Below are positions 47,401 to 60,400 of a stretch of 64,000 nt of DNA, in pieces. Positions within the stretch are counted from its first letter, which is position 1; the number at the start of each line of letters is the position of its first letter. Below the pieces are notes generated by a model, which searched no databases, was not told where the DNA came from, and saw only the letters and a list, made by a program, of their open reading frames with translations. The position numbers were made by a program, and so were the translations under genes. Source of the DNA: Casuarius casuarius (Eukaryota > Chordata > Aves > Casuariiformes > Casuariidae); contig PTFA01000417.1 of assembly GCA_003342895.1 (NCBI GenBank), forward strand, positions 372,001-436,000. Direction: 5' to 3'.

Positions 47401-48995
47401 GTTACTGACCTCTGCACATGGGATTTATCACAGTAAATTTTGGCTACCTGGAAGTGCATAGTTTTAACACGGCATAAGGCTTTCTTCACAGTTGTGATGG
47501 GCAATATCACATCAATCACTGATAATAAGGTTGCCAAACAAAGGAAGCTGTTGCTCCCAAATGCTGTGATACTGTCAATCATTTGACGAAGGTTTCTCCG
47601 CGTTTCTGTGGCTGAAAGGCTTCCTTTCCCAGTCACTGTGTCTCAGCAGACTATTGCTGACTCCTCATATGTGACAATTCTGCTCTGGCATTTTGATACA
47701 CAAAATGTATGATGCTAAAGACAGTGAAGAAAAGCCTGTTTCTGCTTCTTTCTTGGTGTTGAAGCAGAGAGACTGTACTGTGAGTAAGGGACAGGGCCAT
47801 GAATGTAGAAAGAGAAGAACAGGCATCAGCTACCCAGGGAAAGGCTCTGTCGGTATTTAGTACTGCATTCAGTACATGGCATGGCAAGCATGTTTTGGGT
47901 GGCATTATGGTGGTGATGGTACTAATTTTATATTGTCTTCTACTATGCAATATAGAGTCATGATACTAATATAGCAACATGAAATCAGCCATCAAGACTT
48001 CGTCGTTGCTGGAGCAGAATAGCCACATCTAAAGGAATCTAGATGTCTAAAACAAGTGGAATAATTTGCACTGCCGAGATGTCTATCTTTCTTCATTGAC
48101 TGTAGAGATAGTCTAGCTGACTAGTTTAGACTATAGACATAAATTTAAGTAAATTTAGGTAATTTATTTTAGGTACATTTAAATTTAAAGTCAGTAATTA
48201 AATTTCAGTGAGGTGACAACTGTGTACAGAAGAAGAAGGTGTATAGAGGGAGAATGCAAATATTTAACAAAATTTATCACTGTGGAAGCATGACAATATC
48301 ACTGTGTAAGAACATTTCTGTGCAAAATAGTAATTTTACAGTTGTATTGTACTTAAGATTGATTTACAGTCACTTAAATTAATTCTTTTTCTTCCACTGT
48401 TTTATGGAAAATCTGTTTTTCATACCTTCATAGTTTACTAGTCTTTTCTGGCTCATCATGCATGAAGGCTCTTCAATGTATTTCAAAAGTCTTACAGTAT
48501 AAATCTTGCCAAATATTCTCTTCACTATGGTCATTGTTGTTGATGTGCCAAGGCACCAAGCCAGAAAAAGTCCTAATTATTTTCCTGCCCAAAGCAATAA
48601 GCATTTTGACTGCACTTCATACTCACTTCCTCGCCCTATAGCAAACCATGCAAACCAGTCAGAAGCTGATTGAAAGAAATGCTGCCCCCTCGATTTTATC
48701 ACAGCCGGCATTTGCCCAGACAGCCTATAGGACAGACAAAGTCTGCGTGCAGACATGTCGTACACAAATCAAGCCCTCTTCTAGTCCAGCGCCTCTCTCC
48801 CATGGGCCACAAAATCTGAGCTTTCTGCCAGTGTGGCCACAGAAGTAAACTGAAGCATCATGACAAACTATAGGCAGGGCAGGTGACTGGGTCATGGCTA
48901 TTTTACTGCATCTGTTAATTCGTTGACTGAGATTTGACAGTTCTCTCTTTGACACTAGCCTACTCTGGATGGCCAGAGAGACACATAGAGGGCAG
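44456..48995. other. AT-rich intergenic DNA, no gene recognised
   Basis: Contains a minus-strand open frame at 45424-45876 (150 codons) and two nearby minus frames at 47385-47636 and 47651-47950. None has a recognisable domain, signal or splice context. No repeat family recognised. Confidence 0.5.
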
Positions 48996-49168
48996 GAGGG
49001 TAAGAAGGAAAGAGAAAGAAAGAGAGAGAAAGAGAAAGAAGAAATGAAGGAAAGAAAGAAAAGAAAGAAAAAAAAGAAAAAGAAGGAAGGAATGATGAAA
49101 GAAAGAGAAGGAAGGAAGGAATTGGGAGGAAGGAAGGAAAGAAGGAAAGAAAGGAAGAGGTGGAGGGT
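48996..49168 (+). repeat. Purine-rich tract, (GAAA)n/(GGAA)n
   Basis: About 170 bp almost wholly A and G on the plus strand, with only a few T interruptions, made of GAAA, GGAA and GA units. Lysine/glutamate- or serine/phenylalanine-rich open frames across it are artefacts. Confidence 0.95.
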
Positions 49169-52100
49169 GGTCCATTAGCACTTTTGCAAAATGAAGCAAG
49201 GTATTCTAGTAGCTTAAAAAGAATAAATCTCTTTCATATCGCTGCTGACCCAACTTACTGGTGTTTCCAAGTCTATTATATTTTGATCTACATAGTCACG
49301 GTTATTTATATTTTGTTGTTTCTCTTTTTATAAACTTCTCTGACTGATGTTCCATGCTGAGTTTATATTTTTAGAGAATGATCCATAATCAGTTTTATAT
49401 ATGTCTATCACATCATTTTAGGTCTTTGAACACTTTGACAGTTATTTTGTATAAAACTAGAATAATATCGTTTACATTGGAGTAAGTAATCAGGCTAATG
49501 AATTTGCAATCAAGAGAATAACATATACTTGAAATACTTAAAGAATTTTTGATCAAGTTTCTCAGATGACTGTTTTCATAGTTCTTTCCCTCATTTCCTT
49601 CTGAAGCTTAGTATATAAATAATAACTAGTATATAAATACTAATCTTTTACCTGTATACTAAATAGGAGGAATATGTCTCAAATATTTAAACTGTTCTGT
49701 TCTTCTAGTAACTATCAGTAAATAACTGAAAATGTTGTACAGGCATATGAAATGGAATAACTGGACACTGATTTGTATTGTCACTGTGCTTTCCAGTGCT
49801 TTCTGACTCTGCATCAGTGTAAATGTATGCAATGGATATAAAATATAGTTATGTTATTATTATTTTTATTTATTTTTATGGGGATGCAGCATGACCAGAA
49901 ATAACTAGCAGATAATTTTTCACGGATCTGATTCGGAAGAGTAAAGATTTTTCCTAATTCACTGAATACAAGAAAAAGAAGAAAAAAAGTAGTAGTAGTA
50001 AAAGCTACACACCAGCTTCTTCTGATGGGAAGAACTGTAGAATCTTTAGAGCTATTAGTCAGTTCCAAAATATGTAGTTAAAAGTAATATAATAAAATAA
50101 AATAGAGAAATTGTTGAAAGGGCAAACATCTCTCTTCTATCTGAAAAGATGCTGAAATTATGATACTCAGAGAATATTAAAACGTTTGATAAATGGCATC
50201 TGTCTTGGGAAATTCTGTAGAAGACTGAAAACCATACAGCAAAGTAGAAAAGAGTGTTATTATGTTCTGATACCTTATATATTAATCTCTAGGAGTCTTA
50301 AAGTGCATATTCTTAACCAAAAATTATGTCTCATCTATCCACATCAATTTACAGAATTTCATGAAGAAATTATGATTTCAACAGACATGTTAAACCCTCC
50401 AGAATTAAATTGAATTTAATTTGTGATGCCTTTATATCTATCAGAACAAATACATTTTGCTTTTGTTTGTATGAATCATAACTAACATAGTCATCAAATG
50501 TTTCCTTTCTCTATAAATTGCATTACAGTATTTGTCTGAAAAATTTTCAGATGGAACTTTACATGTGAAGAGTTTGGGATTTTTATATATTGCCTGAAGC
50601 CAAAGGTATTTTGATAGTCCTCAGACACCTTGTACCATTTCTGACTCCTTTTTGCATGCACATAATTCTTAGACTAGAATTTCTGATAGAAAGGAGCATG
50701 ACTATTGGTTTAGAATTTTGCTGTTATTACTCTGCATTCTTTTAGTGAATATCCTAGACAACTGTCTCCACTGTAAAAATGTTGACAAAATAAAACAATT
50801 TAAAAACTTCATAAATGTATTAATCCATTTTAATTGGTAATGAAAATTTACATATTGATTTTGTATTATTGGTTTACTCTGATTTCTGTTTTCTATAGAA
50901 TTACTTATTATATATTGTGTATTTTAGATAAGGTTTAGAGTTAGAAAATTGAAACCTGTGAAAGTCTACACTGTATTCCTCTCAGAATAAGTTCATGCTA
51001 TCTACCAGTAAAAATACTTCAAGAATCTCCTTAGATAGAAAATATATCTGTTATATATCAGGCCTTTGTTAGAATTTGACACAAAATTCACTATAAGTTG
51101 CAGAGTAGATTTTTCAGTATTAATTTTTGTACAAAATGTGCTTGGCATTGAACTCTTTCTTCTCTTGCTATCTCCATTTATAGCTATATTTTATTTCTAA
51201 ATCCTTATCTTCATCTACACCTGTTGCCAAATGTTTTAGCCCTGCCTTTTCAAGAACAAAAACTCACGTATTTTCATTTTTAAAGAGAAGAAACTCTTTT
51301 GGGAAATACTACTTCAGGAATAGCAGCTAGATTTAAAATAGACACCCTAAAAGTACTATTAAAGAAATGAAAGAAAAAACATAAAACAATTACTCTGAGT
51401 TATTTTTCTTAAACCTTTTTTTTAAGTACTAGAACATTTTCATAAACAGTTTAAAATGGTTATGACAAATTAAAGATTGTAACAATTTTAACAAACTGAA
51501 AATTATCATCTCCATCTTGCAGAAAGTTTCAATATTCTGTTATATTGAAAGTTGTTCCACATTAGAACGGAAATTTAAATTTTATAATTTTTTGGTTGAC
51601 AAAATCTTCCAAGGATGACAGTTTACAAAATATTTAATGTTTTGCATCTGTGTTCTTATGCAAAATACTCAAATTTGGTTTGCTGAAATGATCTCACCTG
51701 TTTTGGCTTTGGTTAGTTCTTCATTAAATTGATATATGATTTAACTGAGATAGAAGGTTGAATCGTGGAGATACAGTTCAATTTTAAAGTACTGTGTACA
51801 AGCATCTTAAAAGACAGTGCTGCACCAGCAGCTTTCTAGGAGAAAATAAAGGCATGGGATTCATGAACTAAAGCTCAAGGAAATGAGTTTAACAAGAAGT
51901 TATAGTTGAAAACTAAACTGTATGAGCATAGAAGCATAGGATCATTTCAACAATATTCAGTATTTTCACTTGGATCAAACCAATTACCACGAAAAAAATA
52001 ATATTCTTCTAATTTCAACATATTTTTTTTTTCCTGTGAAAAATCTGGTATTTGTAGAAGGTACATTTTCTGATGAAAAAATAAATCAAAGGGAAATTTC

Positions 52101-52726
52101 CAGTCAACACTAATAGAAGAACTGAATAAATATGTAAAATAACTGAACTTTACAAAACACAGAGTACCAGTACTTAGACCCAAGAACTCAAAATGACCCT
52201 TAAAGTTTTCTTGATTTATATGCCAAGTTTTATTGAATTATACTGAAAATATTCATAAATCACTGAATCTTCTTAGCAAATATTTCTTTTATTTTAAATA
52301 TAGATACTTTATGTTAGTTTAGTGAGTTTTAGGTATCTGCATCCTCTATTCTTAAAATAGAAGCTAGTACCATTTTGAACATTTTTGAAAGACGTTCAGA
52401 TTTTTTTGCATCACCTCTTGCCAGAAAGGTATTTAAGTACCCGTTAGAGTATGATTGTATAGGTATTACCCATATAATTTAAAAGGTTTTAGCTTAGCTT
52501 TCATGCTGTACATATGTGCATATATATTACTGGCAAGTTTATATGTAATAGAAAAGTATAATCTCTAGCTACTCAATAAGTCATTTTTTTTTCCAGAGGC
52601 TTAAACTCAGGGAACATTAAATGATAGTTTTGATGAATCCAATTGGTTAGACATTCAGAGAGCTGAATGAATGCATTAAATAAAAGTGAACTGGGCAGAG
52701 CATAAAATTTATAGCTACTCTGTTTT
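49169..52726. other. AT-rich intergenic DNA, no gene recognised
   Basis: A possible CR1 tail-like CATAGAAGCATAGGATCA lies near 51927 but no CR1 body adjoins it. No gene. Confidence 0.5.
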
Positions 52727-52742
52727 TATATATATATATATA
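52727..52742. repeat. (TA)8 microsatellite
   Basis: Eight TA units. Confidence 0.9.
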
Positions 52743-53637
52743 TTTTGTTATTTCTCTGAACTTGAATATCTTTAAAGTAGAATATATGAACTGCTCAGGG
52801 ACTATGGCACAATCTCCTAGATTCATGCTTTCTGATGCAAGGGCCTTTGACTCTTGTGCACATTGCTGCTGCATCGAGGAATTTTTGTGTGCTTGATTAC
52901 ACAGAATTTCGATAGAATAAAACATTTTATGTCAAAGTACAATCTGAGATGTGCAGGATATATATATGTCTAAAAGTCATTTTGGTTGACTGGGTAGAAA
53001 GAGTAGCAGAGAGAGAGAGACTTACAGCAGTGTGAGTCTGAAAGACTGCTGCAAAATGAGTTATAAAGGCAAGGAGTCCTGTGCGCTACAGAGATTAAAA
53101 CTGGTGTCAAATTGTCTTTACAAAAAATAGGTGTTTTATCTAAGGTCTGCACCACATACACGCTAAGAACACATTCTGGTGAATGTGGAGGTGTGAGCCT
53201 GGAGTTCTGGTTGTTGCTTAAGAGCACAGAAAGGAGGATGCTGAGAGGCGAAGTGCCAGTGAAAGAGCTAAGGTAGGTGTCAAGGGTTTGAAGAGATCTG
53301 TGTGTCCTTGAGAAGAGTGGGAGAAATAAAGACGTAGGATTAGATTCCTGGTACTGGAAGACTGCAACCTCCACGTAAAAGTGAGGGTAGTAGTGAAGGA
53401 AAAGGGACACAGAGGTTTGGTTTTAGTTTAGAGTATGTTGTTATATGAAAAGGGCAATTTTGCAAGAGGTAGAGATCACAGGAGTGAGACAATGAAGCTA
53501 TAGATGGAAAAGGAGGATGTACAAACATTCCCTCTCCTATTTAAATGGTGTTCTCTATTTTGACAAAATTGGTCAAACATATCATTATGATTCCTTTTTT
53601 GCAACTATCTTCATATACATCAGAAATCAGTGTCCTG
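52743..53637. other. Intergenic segment with a chance-like minus open frame
   Basis: A minus-strand frame at 52970-53410 (146 codons) is rich in Ser, Leu and Tyr, overlaps another minus frame and shows no domain. It is treated as chance. Confidence 0.45.
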
Positions 53638-53732
53638 ATTCCTTCCTTCCTTCCTTCTCTCTCTCTCTCTCCCTTCCTCTCTCCCTCCCTCTCTGCCTCT
53701 CTCTTCCTTCCTCCCTTCCTTTTGCCCGTCTT
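53638..53732 (+). repeat. Pyrimidine tract, (CCTT)n/(CT)n
   Basis: About 95 bp almost only C and T on the plus strand (CCTT, CT and CCCT units) with a single G (CTGCC) inside. The plus-strand open frame through it reads S/L/P repeats and is not a gene. Confidence 0.95.
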
Positions 53733-54598
53733 TTAGTAACCAAATGTGTTGAGGAAGATTTCAACTAAGTTTTCTGGGACTTTCTTTTCCAGAATGATTT
53801 TCAACCTGTTAATTGGTTAAAGGAGAAAATTTTAAACTAACATTTTTTTTCCCTAAATAATAATCATTAAAATGTTTCTATCACTTGACTCTGTCACAAT
53901 TCTGTCATAAAAAAAGAATGATATACCTTCCCTCTTTGCAAATACTCCTGTTTTACAAAGATCACCATGTTTTGGTATAAAGGTTTTTTTTTTTTCAGTT
54001 CATTTTTGTATCAGTGTATATAAGGACCTCCAATTCACTGTGATGGAAACTGAATGTTAATTTTATTATTCCTATGATCCAGTAAATGCATTTCTTGTTT
54101 TCCTTATTACTTGAATAAGATCTCACATGAGCAGTCTTACTAAACCAGTTCCTATTTAAAATATAGAAATCTTACTTATTGGCTACACACCTGCTTTTTA
54201 GAACTTTGGTATTATGCTTTCCTTAGTCATATTTAAAAGATCTTATGCCTTCTTTTTCAGAAAGACTAAAGCACGCTGTCCTTTTAGGAGGGCAAAATGG
54301 TACACTTTTGTTGATCAAAAAGTCCAATTTTTGTGAACGAAAATTGTAGGTTATTTTGCTATTATTTTCACTAAAAGCATTGTTTGCCATTTAGCTTTTT
54401 GGTTCAGCACTTCATCCCCCTTTTTGCATGTTGTTTTCTGCAAAAAATGTAGCATCGTAGCCTCTTGGAAAAAGGAGGGAAGTTAAGGAAAGGAGATGTC
54501 CAAGTAGTCTGAAACTGCACTGCTAACTTGCAATTATGATAACTGTGTGTTCAGGCTCCAGACTCCACACCTTAGAAAACATACCTTGATGTGCAGAT
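53733..54598. other. Intergenic segment upstream of the gypsy fossil
   Basis: AT-rich. At 54431-54480 the plus strand reads FCKKCSIVASWKKEGS, which could be a ruined zinc-knuckle of the same gypsy gag, but the His and last Cys are gone, so it is only a suggestion. Confidence 0.35.
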
Positions 54599-54880
54599 GT
54601 GAAGGAAATACATCCATTAAGAGCTCAAGTAGACAAGGTTATTGTGCCTGTTGTAACTGTCCAGAATATCGATGGATGCATTTCACTTCATCCTGTTCAT
54701 AAACCGCTTTGCTATGTTGACTTTTGCAGCCTCGGAGGACAGCCACACTCCAATAAACTGATGTTAGATATTGGTTCAGCTGTATCAATTCTGCCAGAAC
54801 CTATTTACTAGCTAACAAAACCTAAATTACATTTGGAAGCTTATTTGAAGAAAGCAATCCTTGTGCTTCATTGCCCTAGT
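54599..54880 (+). pseudogene. Decayed Ty3/gypsy-type retroelement fragment: aspartic protease
   Basis: An open frame of 70 codons whose last ~35 residues read CYVDFCSLGGQPHSNKL then MLDIGSAVSILPEPIY. This matches the layout of the retropepsin of Ty3/gypsy Gag-Pol proteins: a beta strand, the catalytic D-[ST]-G-[SA] turn, then an LP-x-x-x-Y segment. The catalytic turn here is D-I-G-S, so the Thr/Ser after the Asp is replaced by Ile. After the stop at 54809-54811 the same frame continues LTKPKLHLEAYLKKAILVLHCPS, also gypsy-like, before further stops. No LTR, reverse transcriptase or tRNA primer site was recognised nearby. The first ATG-like start (54599, preceded by GATG) is arbitrary. Either an old retroelement remnant or, less likely, an exon of a gypsy-derived host gene. 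Confidence 0.65.
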
Positions 54881-57212
54881 TTAATGCACTGCTGACTCAC
54901 TACACTTGTCTATCCATATAATTCTTCAGAGAAGCTTATTTTTAGCAGCCACCAACAAAACTATATATAAAAAAAGCTTTCTATTGTCTATTGAAGGTGT
55001 TCTTCATGTAATAGAAATGAAAATAATAACTCTTCTCTATGATTTGAACTAGTCAACATTTTCTTTGTGAAAACATGGTACAATGAGAAAGAATACAGAA
55101 TTTCGAAGGAAAAAAAATCTGTTTACATTTTCATATCCTTTTATTCTGCTTTAATAATAAAAAAGAAGCTAAAGGTTGTCAGGTAGCCTAACACTTCCAT
55201 TTTGAAGAAAGTGCACTTTTCTTGTTTTTGGGGACATCCCCACACCTTGGTTGATTTCAAAAGTTATTGTGACATTTAGAGAAATGGACAATGGACAATG
55301 GGCATTTAGTCCTAAGACTAATAAAATGTCATTTATTTGTCATATAAAATGTGATTTATATTTAGATAGGTAACAACCATTAAGTCTCCCATGACCCTTC
55401 TTTCACTGACTAATGGCATAATAAAGTGCAAAGGCTGATACTCAGACCTAGACAGTCTGCACTCAGTTCATACACCCTATACACCTGGTGTCACTTGAGA
55501 TGTTTTAGCGTATCTTGCCTGACTACTAGTTACCGCTTCAAAGAGTACATGTGTCCCAGAAGTCCTATGTCACTTCTGCCAGTCCCTGGTGAATGACTTG
55601 GATACATTATGGTTTCTAAAATATAACTAAAAGCAAACTTTCTTCAAATGAGCCAAGCTCTGGCTGGTACAGTAAATAGATTAGGGAAGTCTAGTGAGCT
55701 GACATGCTTATTCGGGTAGGTAAATAGTTCTGCAGACATGGCTGGCTGTAATGACTAGATCTCTGTTGACTGTACTGAGAGCCTAGACACCAGGTTCACT
55801 TGGATGCATACACCTGTAGAGAGCTAAATATATGTGTTTTATCTGGAGCTTCATCCCACTCTCAAAGTTAGAGCTAGTTAAATCCAAATCTCAAAATAAA
55901 AGCAAACTCAATTCCACTCAAACTTGCTGTCTGTAGTCAGACCCGAGTCATACACAGAAACGATATAACTATTCTAGTGGGGTACTCTCTCAAGCTCACG
56001 TCTGCTTTTAGCAGGCTTTATTAGTCCAGGTACAATACTACGCTTACATGATCATGTAGTTTCTCAGAGCAGAAACAAAGTATGTTTACATTTATTTGTA
56101 TCTACATGAACTCACATGCCTTAAAAAAGTTTGGCATGCTTAGCCTAAGGGAAAAAAGAAAGGAAGGCTGAGAAGGATATGGTTGCTTTCTGTAAATACT
56201 TCGGGGGAGTAAATATAAGGAAAAGAGGTTCTTGAACAAAGAAACAAATACACATAATCTTGGCAAAAGAGCAAGCAGGTAAAAGCTGGTCATTAAAAAA
56301 AAATCATACTTGGAATTGAAATAAATTTTCTAATCCTCAGAAACGTGAAGTTCAATAATAGCCTTCTGATAACTTTAGGGAAGGTAGACATCCTACTTTT
56401 CTGCAAGAGTATGAGACTCTCTTTGCTGGCCTCTATGTCCTTTACAATCATGGGATTCTGTTTAATTGATCAGGATACACAGGCTAATGAAGAACAGGAC
56501 ACAAGGATAGCTTTAAATCACAGGCTACATCTCTATCAAAGGAGAAAAGCATTACTTTTACATCTTTTCATGCATCATATATTTAACTTGACCTGGTGAG
56601 AGGTTACAGATCTCATAATAGTTATGTGACCACCTACATTATGTGACTTACTTACTCACTTGGTTTATGGTACTCACAGAGTATTGGAGCCATTAGTGAA
56701 GCAATATGAAATAGTTGCAGTATCATGAGGTGAATTATATAGTAAAGCGTGCTCTTCCATTCCCACATTCTATGTCCTTATATCTTTTCTTAACTTTCAG
56801 TGTAATTAACCATTAGAATAAGAATCATCTGCAGTCTCTAAATCGTTGGAGTTTTTTTTTTTTCCAAGAGAGATTTTAAATCTGAACAAAAATTAAGTGC
56901 TTGACGCAGGATTTACCTCATGACATAATGTGACTTGCAAAACAAAAGCCAGATGAGATAGACATAAGACTTCCTTCTTAATGTAAGTTGCAGCTGGGTT
57001 GCCTAATTGGGAAGTTGGGTTTCTATAACAATCAGAAGTACAGTTGCTGAACATCATGATACCACTGTGGGAAAAAAAATGTCCTGCGTTTAGAACTTAT
57101 TAACTTTATTTTTGTTAGAAAGAAACTAGGAGAATGCTTTCACTACTGCTGCAATTCCCATCCTAATTTGTTTCCTCAAGAATGACATTTAGGGCAAAAG
57201 AAAAAAAAATCT
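54881..57212. other. AT-rich intergenic DNA, no gene recognised
   Basis: I see no reverse transcriptase continuation of the gypsy fragment here. Short open frames only. Confidence 0.5.
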
Positions 57213-57243
57213 CAGTCAATTTATCAGTCAATTTATCAGTCAA
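57213..57243. repeat. 12-bp tandem repeat
   Basis: CAGTCAATTTAT repeated 2.6 times without mismatch. Confidence 0.95.
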
Positions 57244-57418
57244 ACCTCTTCTTAAAAATGTTTAATGTACTAACACATGTAATACAGTATTGATGTTGGT
57301 TTCTTTTTCTTTTTTTAAGGAATAAAAACCATTTGAATACAAAATTGACATCAATATCAATACTTTTTCCCCTTTTACGAGTAAGTTAGATGGGACATCT
57401 CAACATTATTGTGGTAGT

Positions 57419-57451
57419 TTCTTCTTCTTCTTCTTCTTTTTTTCTTTCTTC
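57419..57451. repeat. (CTT)n microsatellite
   Basis: About seven CTT units followed by a T-rich, pyrimidine-only stretch. Confidence 0.9.
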
Positions 57452-60400
57452 CAGCACAAAATTCGGTTCAGCACCAGTGAAATCAAAGATAACTATTTTT
57501 CAGAATTTCTAATACAAGTATTGCACACATTGAGCTAACATCATTTGTCATTTTAACAATATTTATTAATCAGAAAGAAATGACTAATCTTACTATTAAT
57601 TGAAATGATCAAATGCTAACAATTTAATTTCCTAACATTCTCTAAAGTTAATGTTCCCCAACATGAACTTGCAAAGTTAACTTCCAAAATCTGTATTTAT
57701 GTGCTGGACTAAATAACCTGACAATCCAGCTTTCTGGGTATCCTGAAACCTCAACTGAAAATCAGTAACCTATAAAAATGAATCTTTTTCAGAGACTGTG
57801 AGTAGGATAATCAATATATGGTAGGTGTAGAGAGAAGCAGAAAAGAAACTTGACTCAAACAATCTCTGCCCAGCATATGGGAAAGCTAAGCTAGTGCTAC
57901 TTCTTCCCATCCTTAAGCACTGAGGAACTCTCAGTTAATGCATTTAATTTCTGTTTTCTATACTGTCCACATCCACCTTCTTTGCTATGGTGAGGCATCG
58001 AGAGATTTCGCAGGATATGACATTAGTTTGGATTTAGTTCACTTACTCATTTACAATTTCTGTGAAGCTGATATTTATATTTTGTTCACAGACCCTATGG
58101 AACTCCCCTCTTCTTTCCAAGGAAAAGCCATCTTTGTGGGAGATGAATACAGAAGAAACATTTGATACTGCTACCAGATGTTTATAATTTATGTTCTGAA
58201 AATAATCAGTGAATGGTAGCAGCAATGCTGCTTCAATAAATCATGTCGATACTGAAAGATACACACTGCACAAATAAATATGGCAGGTCAGAAAGCATTT
58301 ACATTACTTTCTGGTTTTGTTGGAGAAAAGAAAAACAAAATGTCCCTTCAAAAATCATGTCTTAATTCTGTAAGTTTCAGATAGAAATTCAAGTAGTTCT
58401 AATTAAGAACTGACTAACCAAATTAGTGTCTTGTTATGCATATTCTAAAAACAGCAAACAGATGCTATTAAATCTTGATGGGTGTTACAGTCAGTGCCTA
58501 GAGCTAACACAGACAGTGCGTATATATACTAACATCATACTCATCCAAATTGGATGCTAGTGCTGTGGTGTCACAGGGACCACCAAAGGCAAAAAGCTTA
58601 CTTACAAACCTCCATTTCTATAAATATTGATATAGTGATATACTAGCTCTGATATATTTTATGTAGTAGTTCACATAAGAAGGGAGATGCATTGCTTAAC
58701 TAAACTGATGTGGTATTGTAGAAGCAAAAACACTGTTTAGATATAAGTAATTATTCCACAGGCTTAATGTTGATCATACTACATGTAAAATTTCCTAAAG
58801 TTTCTTACTTTATTAACTTGGCTTCAAAATTTAAACCTTTATCATTTTATATATTTAGAAGGCATCTGCATTTGTTTGAGAAATCCTAAATTCTAAGTAG
58901 ACTTATATGTATAGAAGTGTATTTCCCCCAAAATAACTGCACACAGAGATAATTTATCTGGGGATATGACCACAAGACTCTTTAAATAAAGATTGAATGC
59001 TTAAAAGGAACAGCAACAAAAAGCCTAAGCAATCACCAGTTGACTAACCAATCAGTTAGCCTATCAAACAAGCTATAACTCAAATGGAAAAGTGAGGGGT
59101 AGTCCCAAGACCAGAAGAGACTTCTGAACAGTGTAAATACTCCTATACCTCAGAGGTGCTGTTCTGGCTACTTGTTCCTAGAGTCCCGCCAAACACTCCA
59201 ATCAGAGCCTATTGGGCTCTCAAATATGTCAACATAATGTCATTGTGCTTGTTTTACCAAGAAGACTTGAATTAGCTTAGATACTTCTTACAATGGTTTT
59301 CTTTTCACCTGCATAGAGCAAGCACACATTTTGTTATGAGAAAGATACCTTTTACCCTATATCCATAGCCATCCCTTTATGCACATCGTGAACTCAATCT
59401 TTCGTATCTTCATTAAATACTTAAACTTGCTTCCAGATGTTCAAAATTTTTGGAGCTATATACAGAACTTAACTGCAATTTCAAGCCAATTCTTATTCAG
59501 AAAAGCATATTAAGTATGAATATAGGAGTTTTTAATTCTAAAAGCAAAGTCTAAGATTGGAAACTAAAGCTTTCTATATATACATCTGTGATAAACTGCT
59601 GTATAACCTTGGATGCATTATGTAAAAAGAGAGCACTAATGCTAGTCTGAAAGCTGTGTTAGGAAAGATAATTAGGTAGTGTTCATGCAGTGCTGTGGAA
59701 ATGTATAGCAGCCTGTAAGTGCAAAACATTATTTTTATTATTATTATTTTACAGCTTTATCAGGTGATTTTTCAGCAAAATTTGTCAAACTTGTTTTTAG
59801 ATACATGTCTGAGGAACCTTTGAAGCAAACTGCTTTACATTTGGAGTACATAATTAAAGGTTAAGCATTACAGGTGACAAAATGGTATGGTAAAATCCAA
59901 ATTCCTCATCTAGGCTTCAGAATTAGCTTAACAAAGCAATATGTAATTTTCTATATGCTGTTACGACACATTAAGTGAAGGCCAGAATGAGGCACAGAGC
60001 TTTGGGGATTCTTTGATCAAAGTAATTGCTTCCAGTTTGAAATGCATAACAAGACAGCCCTGCATTGCATTTGTGCTCCCTTTTTTGTTTAGCAAAGCTA
60101 AACAGATCTTAACAACTAACTGTAACTCACCATGTGATTGAAAAAGGGAATATAGTGAAGAACAAAGACCCGCAGCAGGATTCTTGTCTAGAAAGAGAAG
60201 TTTGCCTATATATGTAGTAGTTCTGTAGTTCTTCAGTTCAGGTTTGGAGGAGACACTTACCATACCAGTTTATGTAGAGAATTATTTACGTTAATAGCTT
60301 CATCTGACTACATAAATTGGTATTTGGGCCTTTATCCAGATCTGTTCATGGGAAGAGAAAGGAGTCTGTGTATGCCAGTTCAATCCTTTCACAAATGTGT

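Noticed and set aside
48969..49199. Lys/Glu-rich and Ser/Phe-rich open frames
   Set aside because: Direct translations of the purine-rich simple repeat.
51925..51950. CR1 tail-like CATAGAAGCATAGGATCA
   Set aside because: No CR1 body sequence follows on either side; too short to call.
52970..53410. 146-codon Ser/Leu-rich open frame on the minus strand
   Set aside because: Biased composition, overlaps another minus frame and shows no recognisable family.
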